From: Lentzea sp. NBRC 105346 | Lineage (GTDB): Bacteria > Actinomycetota > Actinomycetes > Mycobacteriales > Pseudonocardiaceae | NCBI RefSeq assembly: GCF_030269605.1 | Contig: NZ_BSTQ01000021.1 | Location: forward strand, 62,001 to 126,000 | DNA: 64,000 nt | Direction: 5' to 3' | Shown: positions 8,629-18,300 of the stretch, piece by piece | Layout of the letters: the number at the start of each line of letters is the position of its first letter | How positions within the stretch are numbered: the stretch's first letter is position 1 | The notes under the pieces: generated by a model | What the model saw: only the letters and a program-made list of their open reading frames with translations | The model's database searches: none | Told to the model about the DNA's origin: nothing | Translations under genes and position numbers: made by a program

Positions 8629-8916
8629 ATGACCATCCACGACCACCGCCGCGCCCGCCTGCGGGCCGGGCTCGGCCTCGTCGGCACGCTGCTGATGGCG
8701 TGCGGGATCGCCGCGATCGGCTTCGCCTGGTGGGGCACCGCGCACACCGGCTACGTGTTCGAGCAGATCCCGTACCTGGTGTCGGGCGGGCTGCTCGGGC
8801 TCGGCCTGATCGGTGTCGGCGGCTTCCTGTACTTCGGCTCGTGGCTGACCAAACTCATGGAGGAACAACGGCAGACCGCGCAGGCGTTGCGGACGTTGCT
8901 GGAAGAGCGTTCCTAA
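8629..8916 (+). CDS. Small two-helix membrane protein
   Basis: A 95-residue protein with a basic N-terminus (MTIHDHRRARLR), two membrane helices (about residues 12-36 and 45-68) and a cytoplasmic amphipathic tail (EEQRQTAQALRTLLEERS). It starts three bases after the preceding stop and closes the ABC-transporter operon. No family function is known to me; it may assemble with the anchored surface protein. Its stop overlaps the end of the convergent lipid kinase gene by four bases. Confidence 0.7.
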   Translation: MTIHDHRRARLRAGLGLVGTLLMACGIAAIGFAWWGTAHTGYVFEQIPYLVSGGLLGLGLIGVGGFLYFGSWLTKLMEEQRQTAQALRTLLEERS

Positions 8917-10115
8917 CGGCCCCCGAGCACGCGCGCCAATGCGACGACGGGGTTTCCCCGCAGCGTCACGGCCGGAGGCGCTGTGCCCGGCGGCACGCGC
9001 ACCCGCAGCGCCCCCGGCATCGACCGGAACGTGAGTGGGACAGGAAGCCGGGCCGCCTCGCCGTCGATCGCGACGTCCAGCTCGCCGTGCCCTGAACGCA
9101 CCACGAACTCCGGCGCGGTCCACGCGCGGTAGCGGGGCTTGCCGCGCGTCGTGACCATGACGATGCCGAGCACACCGCGGTCGAGCCGGCCCCGCGTGCC
9201 GTCCAGCCGGTAGGGGCCGTTGGACACCAGCAGGACATCCGCCGGCAGATCCTCGTCGAACCGCAGGTCGAACGAGTCGGCACGGGGCCCGAGCAGCTCG
9301 GGCAACAGGTCCGCGGCGGTGGCCGCCTTCGCCTCCCGGTACCCGCTCGACCGCACGACCGAGGCGTACACGCCGAGCGACGCGTTGTTCACGAACACCC
9401 GGTCGCCGAGCGCGGCGAGGTCCACCCGGTACTCGACGGCGTCGCCGAACGCGGCGAGAGCGGCCGCGACGTCGTCGCGGTCCAACCCGAGGTCGAGCGC
9501 GAAATGGTTGCGGGTGCCCGCCGGTACGCACACGAACGGAATGTCGTGGCGCCGCGCGACATCGGCGACCAGTCCCAACGACCCGTCGCCGCCCGCCATC
9601 CCGAGCACGTCCGCGTCCAGGGCCGCCCGCTCGGCCAGGTCGCGCAGGTCGTCGCCCGGACCCAGCACGATCGCACGGACGCCGAACTCGCGGGCTCTGC
9701 GTGCGAGCTCGAACCGTTCGGCCTTCCCACCCCCGGACCGCGGGTTCATCAGCAGAACGCCGCCACGGGCCGGACCCACCCGCGTGGTGCCAGTGTGGTC
9801 GCGGCCGAGCGCGAACCGGGCCGCGGCGATGGACAGCGCGAGCAGCCCGACCACGATGGCGAGCACCAGGAACGCCCGCAGGTCCGGCAGCGCGATGAGG
9901 CCGGCCAGCGCGAGCGCGGCGGCCACGAAGGCCACCACCCGTCGCGCTCCTCTGCGCACAAGCCCCATCCAGCACGTCACGAGTGCGACCGCGATCAGCA
10001 GCAGGGCCACCGCGAGCTGAACCGGATGCAGCGCACTGATGATCACGGCGATGACGGCGGCGGCGAACGCCAGCAGCGAACCAGCCGCTGCCGCGCGTTG
10101 AGCGATGGTGGCCAT
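8913..10115 (-). CDS. Diacylglycerol kinase-family lipid kinase with N-terminal membrane helices
   Basis: A 400-residue protein. The first ~110 residues hold four or so membrane helices. The catalytic domain follows: LLMNPRSGGGKAERF (nucleotide-binding loop), the hallmark GMAGGDGSLG (GGDGT-like, with Ser), CVPAGTRNHFALDLG and the C-terminal beta-sandwich to VTLRGNPVVALARVL. The family phosphorylates lipids such as diacylglycerol; the substrate here is unknown. The ATG at 10115 is preferred because the hydrophobic region follows directly; an ATG at 10211 would overlap the divergent gene's start. Confidence 0.85.
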   Translation of the reverse strand: MATIAQRAAAAGSLLAFAAAVIAVIISALHPVQLAVALLLIAVALVTCWMGLVRRGARRVVAFVAAALALAGLIALPDLRAFLVLAIVVGLLALSIAAARFALGRDHTGTTRVGPARGGVLLMNPRSGGGKAERFELARRAREFGVRAIVLGPGDDLRDLAERAALDADVLGMAGGDGSLGLVADVARRHDIPFVCVPAGTRNHFALDLGLDRDDVAAALAAFGDAVEYRVDLAALGDRVFVNNASLGVYASVVRSSGYREAKAATAADLLPELLGPRADSFDLRFDEDLPADVLLVSNGPYRLDGTRGRLDRGVLGIVMVTTRGKPRYRAWTAPEFVVRSGHGELDVAIDGEAARLPVPLTFRSMPGALRVRVPPGTAPPAVTLRGNPVVALARVLGGR

Positions 10116-10200
10116 GATCCAACCCTGTGCCACCGCATCGCGTTCGGCTTCACCTGATGCGGAGGAGGTTTCCGGGGTACCGCCCGCCGATGATGCCGAG

Positions 10201-11538
10201 ATGACGATCACGCGCCAGGAGCGCGCCGCGCGGGGAAAGGCGGCCCGGACGACCGCGCCCCGGTCCAGTCACGCGGAGTTCACCCGCGACGCGAACCCGT
10301 TGCAGCTCCTCGAAAGCCAGGACGCCACGCGGGTTCCTTCGCTGCTGCCGATCCGGTACGGCCGGATGGCCGCCTCACCCTTCGCCTACTTCCGCGGCGC
10401 GGCCCTGCCGATGGCCAGTGACCTCGCGGGCACCCCGGCGACCGGCTTCACCGTGCAGGCGTGTGGTGACGCCCATCTGCTGAACTTCGGGGCGTTCGCC
10501 TCACCGGAACGCAGGCTCGTCTTCGACATCAACGACTTCGACGAGACCGTGCCCGGTCCGTGGGAGTGGGACGTCAAACGACTTGCCGCGAGCCTGGATA
10601 TCGCCTGCCGCCACAACGAGTTCTCGGCCCGGCAGTGCCGGACGACGGTGGCCGGCGCGGTCGCCGAGTACCGGCGGGCGATGCGCGAGTTCGCCACGAG
10701 CCCCGCTCTCGATGTGTGGTACGCCCACGCCGACGTGGACCTTCTGAACGCGACCCCCGCTCTGCGCGACCACCTCGCGAAGGCCCGCAAGCGGGACAAC
10801 CTCGGATCGTTGCGCCGGTTCGCGACGACCGACGGCGGCGCCGTCCGGATCGCGCCCGATCCGCCCATCGTGCTGCCGCTGGGAGACCTGGACTCGGCGG
10901 ATCTGCGGGTCCGGCTGGAGCAGCTGCTCGAGGCTTACCGGGCCACCCTGGTCCCGGAGCGACGCGTGCTGCTGGACCGCTACCGGCTGGTCGACATGGC
11001 GCACAAGGTAGTCGGGGTCGGCAGCGTGGGCACCCGCTGCTGGATGCTGCTGCTACTCGGCAAGGACGACGACGATCCCCTGTTCCTGCAGGCGAAAGAG
11101 GCGAGCCGGTCGGTGCTGGAACCGTTCGCCGGGCGCAGCCGCTACGCCAACGCGGGGCGCCGCGTGGTCGTCGGCCAGCGGATGATGCAGACCGTCAGCG
11201 ACATCCTGCTCGGATGGGTGCGCGCGACCGGTTTCGACGGCCGCACAAGGGACTTCTACCTGCGGCAACTGCGGGACTGGAAGAGCTCGGCGAACGTCGA
11301 GGCGATGAAGCCCCAGGATCTGCACAGCTACGGCCGCCTGTGCGCGTGGACGCTGGCCCGCGCCCACGCGCGCACCGGAGACGACATCGCGATCGCGGCC
11401 TACCTCGGTTCGAGCGCGGCCTTCGACCAGGCGGCAGCCGAGTTCGCTCGGGTCTACGCCGACCAGAACGAACTCGACCACAGCGCCCTGTGCGAGGCGA
11501 TCACCGCCGGACGCGTGGTGGCCGACACCGGCCACTGA
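10201..11538 (+). CDS. DUF2252-family protein
   Basis: A 445-residue DUF2252 protein: RYGRMAASPFAYFRGAA near the start, the GDAHLLNFGAF segment, DINDFDETVPGPWEWDVKRLA and VVGVGSVGTRCWMLLLLG. The domain is related to kinase-like and aminoglycoside-phosphotransferase-like folds (D-x-H-x-x-N motif), but no activity is established. The start is the ATG closest to the conserved N-terminus; upstream ATGs at 10105 and 10114 would extend it across the divergent gene's promoter. GGAGGAGG lies 32 bases upstream, too far to act as its ribosome site, so the start is the least certain part. Confidence 0.88.
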   Translation: MTITRQERAARGKAARTTAPRSSHAEFTRDANPLQLLESQDATRVPSLLPIRYGRMAASPFAYFRGAALPMASDLAGTPATGFTVQACGDAHLLNFGAFASPERRLVFDINDFDETVPGPWEWDVKRLAASLDIACRHNEFSARQCRTTVAGAVAEYRRAMREFATSPALDVWYAHADVDLLNATPALRDHLAKARKRDNLGSLRRFATTDGGAVRIAPDPPIVLPLGDLDSADLRVRLEQLLEAYRATLVPERRVLLDRYRLVDMAHKVVGVGSVGTRCWMLLLLGKDDDDPLFLQAKEASRSVLEPFAGRSRYANAGRRVVVGQRMMQTVSDILLGWVRATGFDGRTRDFYLRQLRDWKSSANVEAMKPQDLHSYGRLCAWTLARAHARTGDDIAIAAYLGSSAAFDQAAAEFARVYADQNELDHSALCEAITAGRVVADTGH

Positions 11539-11543
11539 CGCTG

Positions 11544-12353
11544 TCAGGCCACCGGTTCGGCCGGCGAGACCTCGACGCGCTTCGGCCGTTCGAACCGTCC
11601 GTGCACCTCTTGTCCGACGGCGGCCGGTCCCACGACCACGGGCAGCTGATAGGGCTCAGCGGCTTCGAGGTCCACCTGGTAGCCGATGTCGATGAGGCTT
11701 CCGGCGGTCAGGCTGCTGATGGCGTTGCCGACCCCACCGATCCGGCTGGTCATGAGCTCGGTCCGGAACACCGACTCCCGCCAGTGGCTGTCGCGCGAAC
11801 CGGGCCCGCCGTCGTTCTCGACCGGCACGGCCTGCGGCTGCTCGTCCGGGCGCAAGTGTCCATATTGGACCATAGCGACACGCCCGGTGAACCGCGGGTC
11901 GGTGCCACCGACTCCGGTCAGCAGGCCCATCTCCTCCCACATGGTGCCGATCCCCAGCACGTGCCCCATCTCGTGGGTGATCACGTCGAGAAGCGTGCCC
12001 TCGTCCTCCATCTGTCTGAGGTCCGCGGTGTCGAACCGCATGATCCCCTTGCACGGCAGGCCACCCACGCGCACGTGGGTCGGTCCGGCCTCGCCGAGAA
12101 TCTGGCCGGGCCCGTCGATCTCTGCGCCCTCGGCCAGGATCAGCACATCGTCGATGACCTCGCCGTCCACCACGACCTCGGGCAGGTCGCCGACGATGAG
12201 CCGGGCCCAGCGGTCCGCCGCGCGGGCGAACGCCTCCTGCTGACTCGGCGTGAGGCCGCCGACGAACCGGACGGTGATGACGAACGGCGACGTCGTCGCG
12301 GCCACCTCCAGCGCTCGACCGGCGTCGGCGCGGGCTTCGTAGATGTCGGGCAT
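11544..12353 (-). CDS. Leishmanolysin-like (M8) zinc metalloprotease without signal peptide
   Basis: A 269-residue protein with the metzincin zinc site HEMGHVLGIGTMW at about residue 135: two His, catalytic Glu, third ligand probably a later His. The preceding RFDTADL-x-QMEDEGTLLDVI segment and the TDPRFTGR-x-A and ELMTSRIGG parts are typical of bacterial leishmanolysin homologues, the last supplying the Met-turn. The start at 12353 follows AGGGGAA. There is no signal peptide, so it is either cytoplasmic or exported by an unusual route. It lies on the same strand as the alpha/beta hydrolase gene upstream, separated by 80 bases. Confidence 0.82.
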   Translation of the reverse strand: MPDIYEARADAGRALEVAATTSPFVITVRFVGGLTPSQQEAFARAADRWARLIVGDLPEVVVDGEVIDDVLILAEGAEIDGPGQILGEAGPTHVRVGGLPCKGIMRFDTADLRQMEDEGTLLDVITHEMGHVLGIGTMWEEMGLLTGVGGTDPRFTGRVAMVQYGHLRPDEQPQAVPVENDGGPGSRDSHWRESVFRTELMTSRIGGVGNAISSLTAGSLIDIGYQVDLEAAEPYQLPVVVGPAAVGQEVHGRFERPKRVEVSPAEPVA

Positions 12354-12433
12354 GATCTTCCCCTGTCCAGACGAACGGATGCGTGTGTTCATCCGATGCC
12401 TCCAGGTCGGACCGACGTACAGGCGTCACCCGT

Positions 12434-13720
12434 TCAGCCCAACGGACAGGTACCGGTGTCCGCCGGTCGAGGCAGCGTCGCGGACGGCGGTGGCGGCGTG
12501 CCGTCGAGCCACCGCTCGAGCGCCTCGAATGCGCTCCGGTGGCACGGTGCGAGTGGCCGCAACCGATCCGGGTAGACGTCCACCAGCCCGTCCACGTGCG
12601 TGCCCTGTTCAACACGGTAGTACCGATGCTGGTGCCCTCGGGTCATCGCGGCGTAGACGTCCGAGTCACGGCTGATCGGCAGCAACACGTCGTACGTGCC
12701 GTGCAACGTGATCAGCGGCTTTTTCAACCGGCCGCTCAACGCGATCGGCGCGACGGCCGGACCGGCGATCGAACGCCGGGCGGCATAGTCGTAGTCGGCG
12801 TCGCACGCCGGGCTGCCCGGCACGCAGAACGGGACGCCCGCCTCCAGCGGCCCGTCGAAACCGGGATCGAGCTCCTCGCGGTAGATCCGCTGCGTGAGGT
12901 CCCAGTAGTAGCGGTAGTGGTAGTCCCACAGGAACTCGCTGCCCGCCGGGAACTCGGCCGCGACGAGGTCGGCGTGGGCTCGCTCGTCTCCGGCGAGATA
13001 GGCGGGGTACGCCCGCAACGCCGGCGGCAGGAACGTCAGCAGGTTCGGCCCCGGCACCGTCCACAAAGTACCTTCCCAGTCCACGCCACCGTCGTAGAGC
13101 CATGGCCGGTTCTCCAGCTGCCAGCGCACGAGGTAGCCGCCGTTGGACAGCCCGGTGGCGATGGTCCGGTGCGGCGGCCGGCCGTACCGTTGCGCCACCA
13201 CAGCTTTCGCCGCGATCGTGAGCTGCGTCAGGCGCCGGTTCCACTCCTCGATCGCCGCGCCGTCGCGGTAGAACCGCACGCCGGTGTTGCCCTTGTCCGT
13301 GGCGGCGAAGGCGTAACCACGCGCCAGCACCCAGTCCCCGATCGCGCGATCGTTGGCGTACTGCTCCCGCACACCGGGCGAGCCGGTGACGACGAGCCCG
13401 CCGTTCCAGCGGTCCGGCAGCCGCAGCACGAACTGCGAGTCGTGCAGCCAGCCGTGGTTTGTGTTGGTAGTCGAGGAATCCGGGAAGTAGCCGTCGACCT
13501 GGATTCCCGGAACTCCGCTCGGCGTTGGCAGCGCGGCGCTCGTCAGCCCCGCCCAGTCCGCCGGATCGGTGTGCCCGGACGCGACCGTGCCCGTGGTCGT
13601 CAGGTCACCGAGGCACACCTGTTGCTGATACGCCGCACCCGGCACGTTGACGGGCGCGCAATGTCGCACGTCGGCAGGCGCGATGACGGCAAGAGTCAAG
13701 ACGAGCAGCACGCACCACAT
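12434..13720 (-). CDS. Exported alpha/beta hydrolase (esterase or oligomer hydrolase)
   Basis: A 428-residue exported protein. The signal peptide is WCVLLVLTLAVIAPADV. The serine hydrolase nucleophile is in TIATGLSNGGYLVRW (G-x-S-x-G, about residue 190), the acid probably in HGTYDVLLP and the His in GTHVDGLVD. Several cysteine pairs suggest an extracellular location. The layout is close to 3-hydroxybutyrate-oligomer hydrolase and tannase-like families, but the substrate cannot be fixed. The start at 13720 is chosen so the signal peptide begins the protein. Confidence 0.75.
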   Translation of the reverse strand: MWCVLLVLTLAVIAPADVRHCAPVNVPGAAYQQQVCLGDLTTTGTVASGHTDPADWAGLTSAALPTPSGVPGIQVDGYFPDSSTTNTNHGWLHDSQFVLRLPDRWNGGLVVTGSPGVREQYANDRAIGDWVLARGYAFAATDKGNTGVRFYRDGAAIEEWNRRLTQLTIAAKAVVAQRYGRPPHRTIATGLSNGGYLVRWQLENRPWLYDGGVDWEGTLWTVPGPNLLTFLPPALRAYPAYLAGDERAHADLVAAEFPAGSEFLWDYHYRYYWDLTQRIYREELDPGFDGPLEAGVPFCVPGSPACDADYDYAARRSIAGPAVAPIALSGRLKKPLITLHGTYDVLLPISRDSDVYAAMTRGHQHRYYRVEQGTHVDGLVDVYPDRLRPLAPCHRSAFEALERWLDGTPPPPSATLPRPADTGTCPLG

Positions 13721-13807
13721 GCCGGGGAACGTATTGCCGCTCACGTCAGCGCGACACGGTTCCCAGCCACACAAGACGGTGCGCGGATGTGGGGCGAACC
13801 CCCATGG

Positions 13808-14683
13808 TCACGGCAGCTCGGCGGGAAACGCGTACCAGCGCACGGCCAGCTGCCTGGTGGCGGCGGTCGGCTCCGGGTGCAGCAGGCAGTACCGCGTGAC
13901 CAGCTCGCCGTACTCGGCGTCGAACCGAGCCAGCTCGGCCTCGGTCAGGTTCATCCCCGCACGACTCCCCTGTGCCCACGGCCCGAACTCGTCCCGATGC
14001 GCGGCGGCCCACGACAGCAGTTCCAACTCCCGGTCGTACTTGGCGTCCATGTAGCGCTCGTACTCCAGTCGTTCCTCGGCGCCCATCGCGGTCACGTCGG
14101 GGCGCCGCAGGTCGAGCGGCGCGAACCGCCACCGACCGTCCCGCCCTTTCCGGACGTGTCCCGCGGCCGCGAGCGCTCGCAGGTCGTCGGCGACCGGGCG
14201 GTCCAGTGCCGCGGCGAGCTCCTCGGTGCTGGCCGGGCCTTCGGCGAGCGCGGTGGTGAGCGGCCGCAACTCGGTGTGCAGCTTGATGTCGGTGCCGTTC
14301 AACTCCCGGCTCGGCATGCCACCGACGAGCAGCGTGCGCGCGTGCATCGCCAGCAACGCCGCGATCGGCAGCTCCGCGCACACCGCCATCAGCACGCTGA
14401 TCCACGAGTCCGGCTCGCCCCAGCTCAGCACCACGTCGAACCACGCGTCACAACCCAACAGCGCGGCCGTGGCGGCCAACAGTCCTACCGCTGCCCGGCT
14501 GCGTTTTGCGCCCAGCCACGCGGCGCCGGCGAAGCACGCCACCAGTGCCAGGTCGAAGCCCACCCAGGCGAGCCTCCACTGCCCCTCGTGCCGGACGGGC
14601 AGCGTGAGGCCCAGATACGCCGTCCACGGCAGCAGGACTACGGCGGCTGACGCTACGAACAACAGGAGTACACGGCGAGACAC
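13808..14683 (-). CDS. Membrane protein with C-terminal helical (winged-helix-like) domain
   Basis: A 291-residue protein. Residues 1-120 hold four membrane helices (VLLLFVASAAVVLLPW, LALVACFAGAAWLG, AAVGLLAATAALLG, ISVLMAVCAELPIAALL). The soluble C-terminus contains TEELAAALDRPVADDLRALAAAGHVRKGRDGRWRF in two parts, which looks like a winged helix. This layout occurs in uncharacterised actinobacterial proteins. GTG at 14683 is used: TAGCGT lies seven bases upstream, suggesting leaderless transcription, and a 19-base stretch over this start is identical to that of the gene at 18301. Confidence 0.65.
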   Translation of the reverse strand: MSRRVLLLFVASAAVVLLPWTAYLGLTLPVRHEGQWRLAWVGFDLALVACFAGAAWLGAKRSRAAVGLLAATAALLGCDAWFDVVLSWGEPDSWISVLMAVCAELPIAALLAMHARTLLVGGMPSRELNGTDIKLHTELRPLTTALAEGPASTEELAAALDRPVADDLRALAAAGHVRKGRDGRWRFAPLDLRRPDVTAMGAEERLEYERYMDAKYDRELELLSWAAAHRDEFGPWAQGSRAGMNLTEAELARFDAEYGELVTRYCLLHPEPTAATRQLAVRWYAFPAELP

Positions 14684-14737
14684 ATGATCGACGCTAGCGC
14701 GTGTCGGCCGGGGATGTCGTTGTGGATCGCGGGGAGT

Positions 14738-14946
14738 TCGGGTTTGGCTTTGGACGCGGCTGCGCCGCGACACGTTGGCATTTTCGCGCGGCCACGGCGC
14801 AAGGGCGCCGCGTCCGCGCGAAAATGCCAACGTACCGAAGTCTGTGGCTGGTTGCCGTCATGCCCCAGACACCGCCCAGACTTGCGTAGTTTGGTGCGGT
14901 TGCGGGCGTGGCCGGGATGAGTGGCTTGAGTTTCGTCGTTTGTTTT
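14738..14946 (+). repeat. Left inverted repeat of the HNH element
   Basis: It matches the reverse complement of about 16143-16360. Landmarks shared in order are CTTTGGACGCGGCTGCGCCG, the hairpin, CCGAAGTCTGTGG, CAGACTTGCGT, TTTGGTGCGGTTGCGGGCGT and TTTCGTCGTTTG (TTTCGTTGTTTG on the right). It ends at the HNH stop codon. The segment between CCGAAGTCTGTGG and CAGACTTGCGT differs between copies. Confidence 0.85.
14772..14833. repeat. Long hairpin inside the left repeat
   Basis: ACGTTGGCATTTTCGCGCGG (14772-14791) is perfectly complementary to 14814-14833. The stem extends inward to about 29 base pairs with two mismatches and a four-base loop. The same hairpin is at 16268-16329. It could act as a terminator for both flanking genes or as a recognition structure for movement. 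Confidence 0.85.
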
Positions 14947-16086
14947 TTAGAACGGCGGATCAGTCGGGAAGCCGGCCAGAACCGGTTCCGGTTCCCGTAC
15001 ATAGGTCTTGCCTGAGGGCGCCTTGAAGATGAAGTGCCCGGGAATCGGCTGGGTCACCGCCCAATTGCTCTTGTGCTTCAACCGATGATGATGCTTGCAG
15101 AACGGGCACAGGTTGCACGCCGCCGTCGGACCGTCGGGATAGGGCACCGTGTGGTCGAGTTCGCAGCGCTGCGCGGGCATCATGCAGCCCGGCTGACGGC
15201 ACGTCTGATCACGCGCCCAGAGGAACCGGCGTAGATGCTCCGGCGGGCGGTACGTGCTGGTGCCGACGTCGAGCAGCATCCCGGACTGCGGATCGGTCAA
15301 CAGCCGCCGCCACGTCGAGTCGCCCGCGAGCTCGCGCGCCAGCTCGGCGCTGATCGGGCCGTAACCTGCCAACTCACCAGGGTGATCATCCAAGCCCATC
15401 AAGGTCGTGGAGGAGACGGTGACGTTCAGGTTGACCTTCACGCTCGGGGTGTGGTCGGGCGTGGCCAGCAGCATGTCCGCGACCACGTCCGCGCGGCGCT
15501 GGCTCAACGTCCGCGTGTCACCAGGGAACTTCGCCGCACGGGCCAACTTGTCCACCCGATGCGCAGCCGCAATACCGCGATCGGCCGGGAGCCAGGCGAA
15601 CAGTTTCACCATGTCGTCGACGCGCTCCTCGATCCCGGCGATCCGCTCCGCCTTCCTGGCCTCCCGCCGCTCGGCACAGCCCTCCGGGTCCACCGCCATC
15701 ACTATCCGCTGCAACGACCGCCGCAGCTGGGTACTGGTCTGCCCCGGCGCCTTGACCAACGCCCGCTCCTCGACCTCCGCGGCCTGGTCGGCGGTGAGCC
15801 GGTGGGTGTAGTTGAACAGGATCTTCGCCTTATAGGAGTCGATCTCCCCGGCCTGCAGGGCGTCGACCGTGCGGGGCAGCTTGGTGACGGTCTCCCGCGC
15901 GACCAGCAACTGATCCTCGGCCCACTTCGAGGTCCACTTCATCGCCGCGACGATCTCCGCCGCCGCGAACTCATCGTCGGCGGTGCCGATGGCGAAGTCG
16001 GCAAGCTGACGCAATAGCCGAGCCTGCCAGTAATCAACTTGCTTTTGCATGAACAGCATATTGTCGATAGCCGCCGCTCGGTCCAT
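14947..16086 (-). CDS. DUF222/HNH endonuclease, 13E12 repeat family
   Basis: A 379-residue protein. Residues 1-240 form the helical DUF222 region (LLRQLADFAIG, KWAEDQLLVARETVTKLPRT, ALQAGEIDSYKAKILF, RRADVVADMLL). Residues about 295-350 form the HNH nuclease: CRQPGCMMPAQRCELDHTVP, then a second Cys/His cluster in CNLCPFCKHHHRLKH. Two Cys pairs and the DH dyad are intact, so nuclease activity is likely. It is flanked by long inverted repeats. Usage is similar to neighbours apart from slightly lower GC at the 5' end. The ATG start has no strong ribosome site. Confidence 0.9.
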   Translation of the reverse strand: MDRAAAIDNMLFMQKQVDYWQARLLRQLADFAIGTADDEFAAAEIVAAMKWTSKWAEDQLLVARETVTKLPRTVDALQAGEIDSYKAKILFNYTHRLTADQAAEVEERALVKAPGQTSTQLRRSLQRIVMAVDPEGCAERREARKAERIAGIEERVDDMVKLFAWLPADRGIAAAHRVDKLARAAKFPGDTRTLSQRRADVVADMLLATPDHTPSVKVNLNVTVSSTTLMGLDDHPGELAGYGPISAELARELAGDSTWRRLLTDPQSGMLLDVGTSTYRPPEHLRRFLWARDQTCRQPGCMMPAQRCELDHTVPYPDGPTAACNLCPFCKHHHRLKHKSNWAVTQPIPGHFIFKAPSGKTYVREPEPVLAGFPTDPPF

Positions 16087-16142
16087 AGCACAAATCTACC
16101 GCAAGATCACAATTAAACGACCCACCTTGCAATGGAGACCAC

Positions 16143-16360
16143 TATCGAGTGAAAAATCAAACAACGAAACACAAGCCACACACCCCAGCCACGCCCGCAA
16201 CCGCACCAAACAACGCAAGTCTGGACAGGATCGGGACCCACCACAAAAGCCAACCACAGACTTCGGTACGTTGGCATTTTCGCGCGGACGCGGCGCCCTA
16301 GCGCCGTGGCCGCGCGAAAATGCCAACGTGTCGCGGCGCAGCCGCGTCCAAAGCCCAAAG
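16143..16360 (-). repeat. Right inverted repeat of the HNH element
   Basis: The inverted copy of 14738-14946. Its inner end lies about 57 bases upstream of the HNH start, so it would contain that gene's promoter. Beyond its outer end the sequence becomes the remnant coding region at 16362-16721. Confidence 0.85.
16268..16329. repeat. Long hairpin inside the right repeat
   Basis: The same 20-base perfect outer stem as the left copy (16268-16287 with 16310-16329), with a GC-rich inner stem and a short CTA-containing loop. The two hairpins differ only in the inner stem and loop. Confidence 0.85.
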
Positions 16361-16361
16361 C

Positions 16362-16721
16362 AACTACGCTTCGCTCGCGAGCGACCACTGCGCGTTCCTG
16401 GCAACAGGCCTTCCCGTGTGGACGGTAGGCGACGATCACCCCGACAAGGGCGGCCACTGGCCATCCGGCTGGGGCAAGCGACCCAGCGATCCGGCACACG
16501 CGAAGACAAAGGCCAACAAGCTACTCGCGAACATCCCAAAGATGATTCCCGTGTACGCACACCGCTACCTACCCGCAGGCCGCGACACGTCCGCCCACCC
16601 GGTCCTGTCCATCCACAGCCTGCACGACACGATCGTCTACGGCCTGGACCTGGCGGACTACATCGACCAGGAGTTCCGCACAGCCGAGGTTAGCGCGCCC
16701 TTCTGGCGTGACTACATCTAA
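16362..16721 (+). pseudogene. 5'-truncated remnant resembling SMI1/KNR4-type actinobacterial proteins
   Basis: An open frame of about 119 codons runs from the edge of the inverted repeat to a stop. It has a conserved-looking core: GLPVWTVGDDHPDKGGHWPS, MIPVYAHRYLPAGRDTSAHP, VLSIHSLHDTIVYGLDLADY. The PVYxHRYLPAG...PVLS...YG-DLADYI pattern resembles C-terminal parts of actinobacterial SMI1/KNR4-like proteins (from memory, tentative). No start codon with a ribosome site is present, and the upstream part is replaced by the repeat, so insertion of the HNH element probably removed the N-terminus. A functional short protein starting in the repeat cannot be excluded. Confidence 0.55.
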
Positions 16722-16732
16722 GAAGGGCGCGC
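16693..16732. terminator. Hairpin between the remnant gene and argG
   Basis: GCGCGCCCTTCT (16693-16704) pairs perfectly with 16721-16732 around a 16-base loop. It overlaps the remnant's stop codon and lies just after the argG stop on the other strand, so it can serve both directions. Confidence 0.65.
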
Positions 16733-16739
16733 CACCCCA

Positions 16740-18226
<1,487 letters not shown>

Positions 18227-18300
18227 CCGGGTTCACTCAACCGGGCGGACCTGCGGCGGAGCGGCCGGGCGGGCCCGAACAACGCACTAGCGTCGATCAT

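Larger units (their letters stand above)
14738..16360. mobile_element. 13E12-like element: HNH gene between long inverted repeats
   Basis: A DUF222/HNH gene is enclosed by inverted repeats of about 210 bases (14738-14946 and 16143-16360). Each repeat carries a strong 62-base hairpin and a less conserved middle. The gene belongs to the family annotated in mycobacteria as the 13E12 repeat family, which is repetitive there. The element abuts a gene that has lost its 5' part. No transposase is present, and I saw no clear target duplication. The outer limits are approximate because the repeats fade gradually. Confidence 0.6.

Noticed and set aside
7369-10122. A 917-codon frame on the reverse strand
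   Set aside because: It runs antisense through the surface protein gene and out of frame through the lipid kinase gene, with Arg/Gly/Pro-rich low-complexity translation.
12383-14650. A 755-codon plus-strand frame
   Set aside because: Antisense to two well-supported minus-strand genes, with Arg/Gly/Val-rich composition and no motif.
14775-14830. Short open frames inside the hairpins, e.g. beginning MAFSRG on several strands
   Set aside because: They arise from the palindrome itself, which gives the same peptide from both strands. There is no ribosome site and no conservation independent of the DNA repeat.
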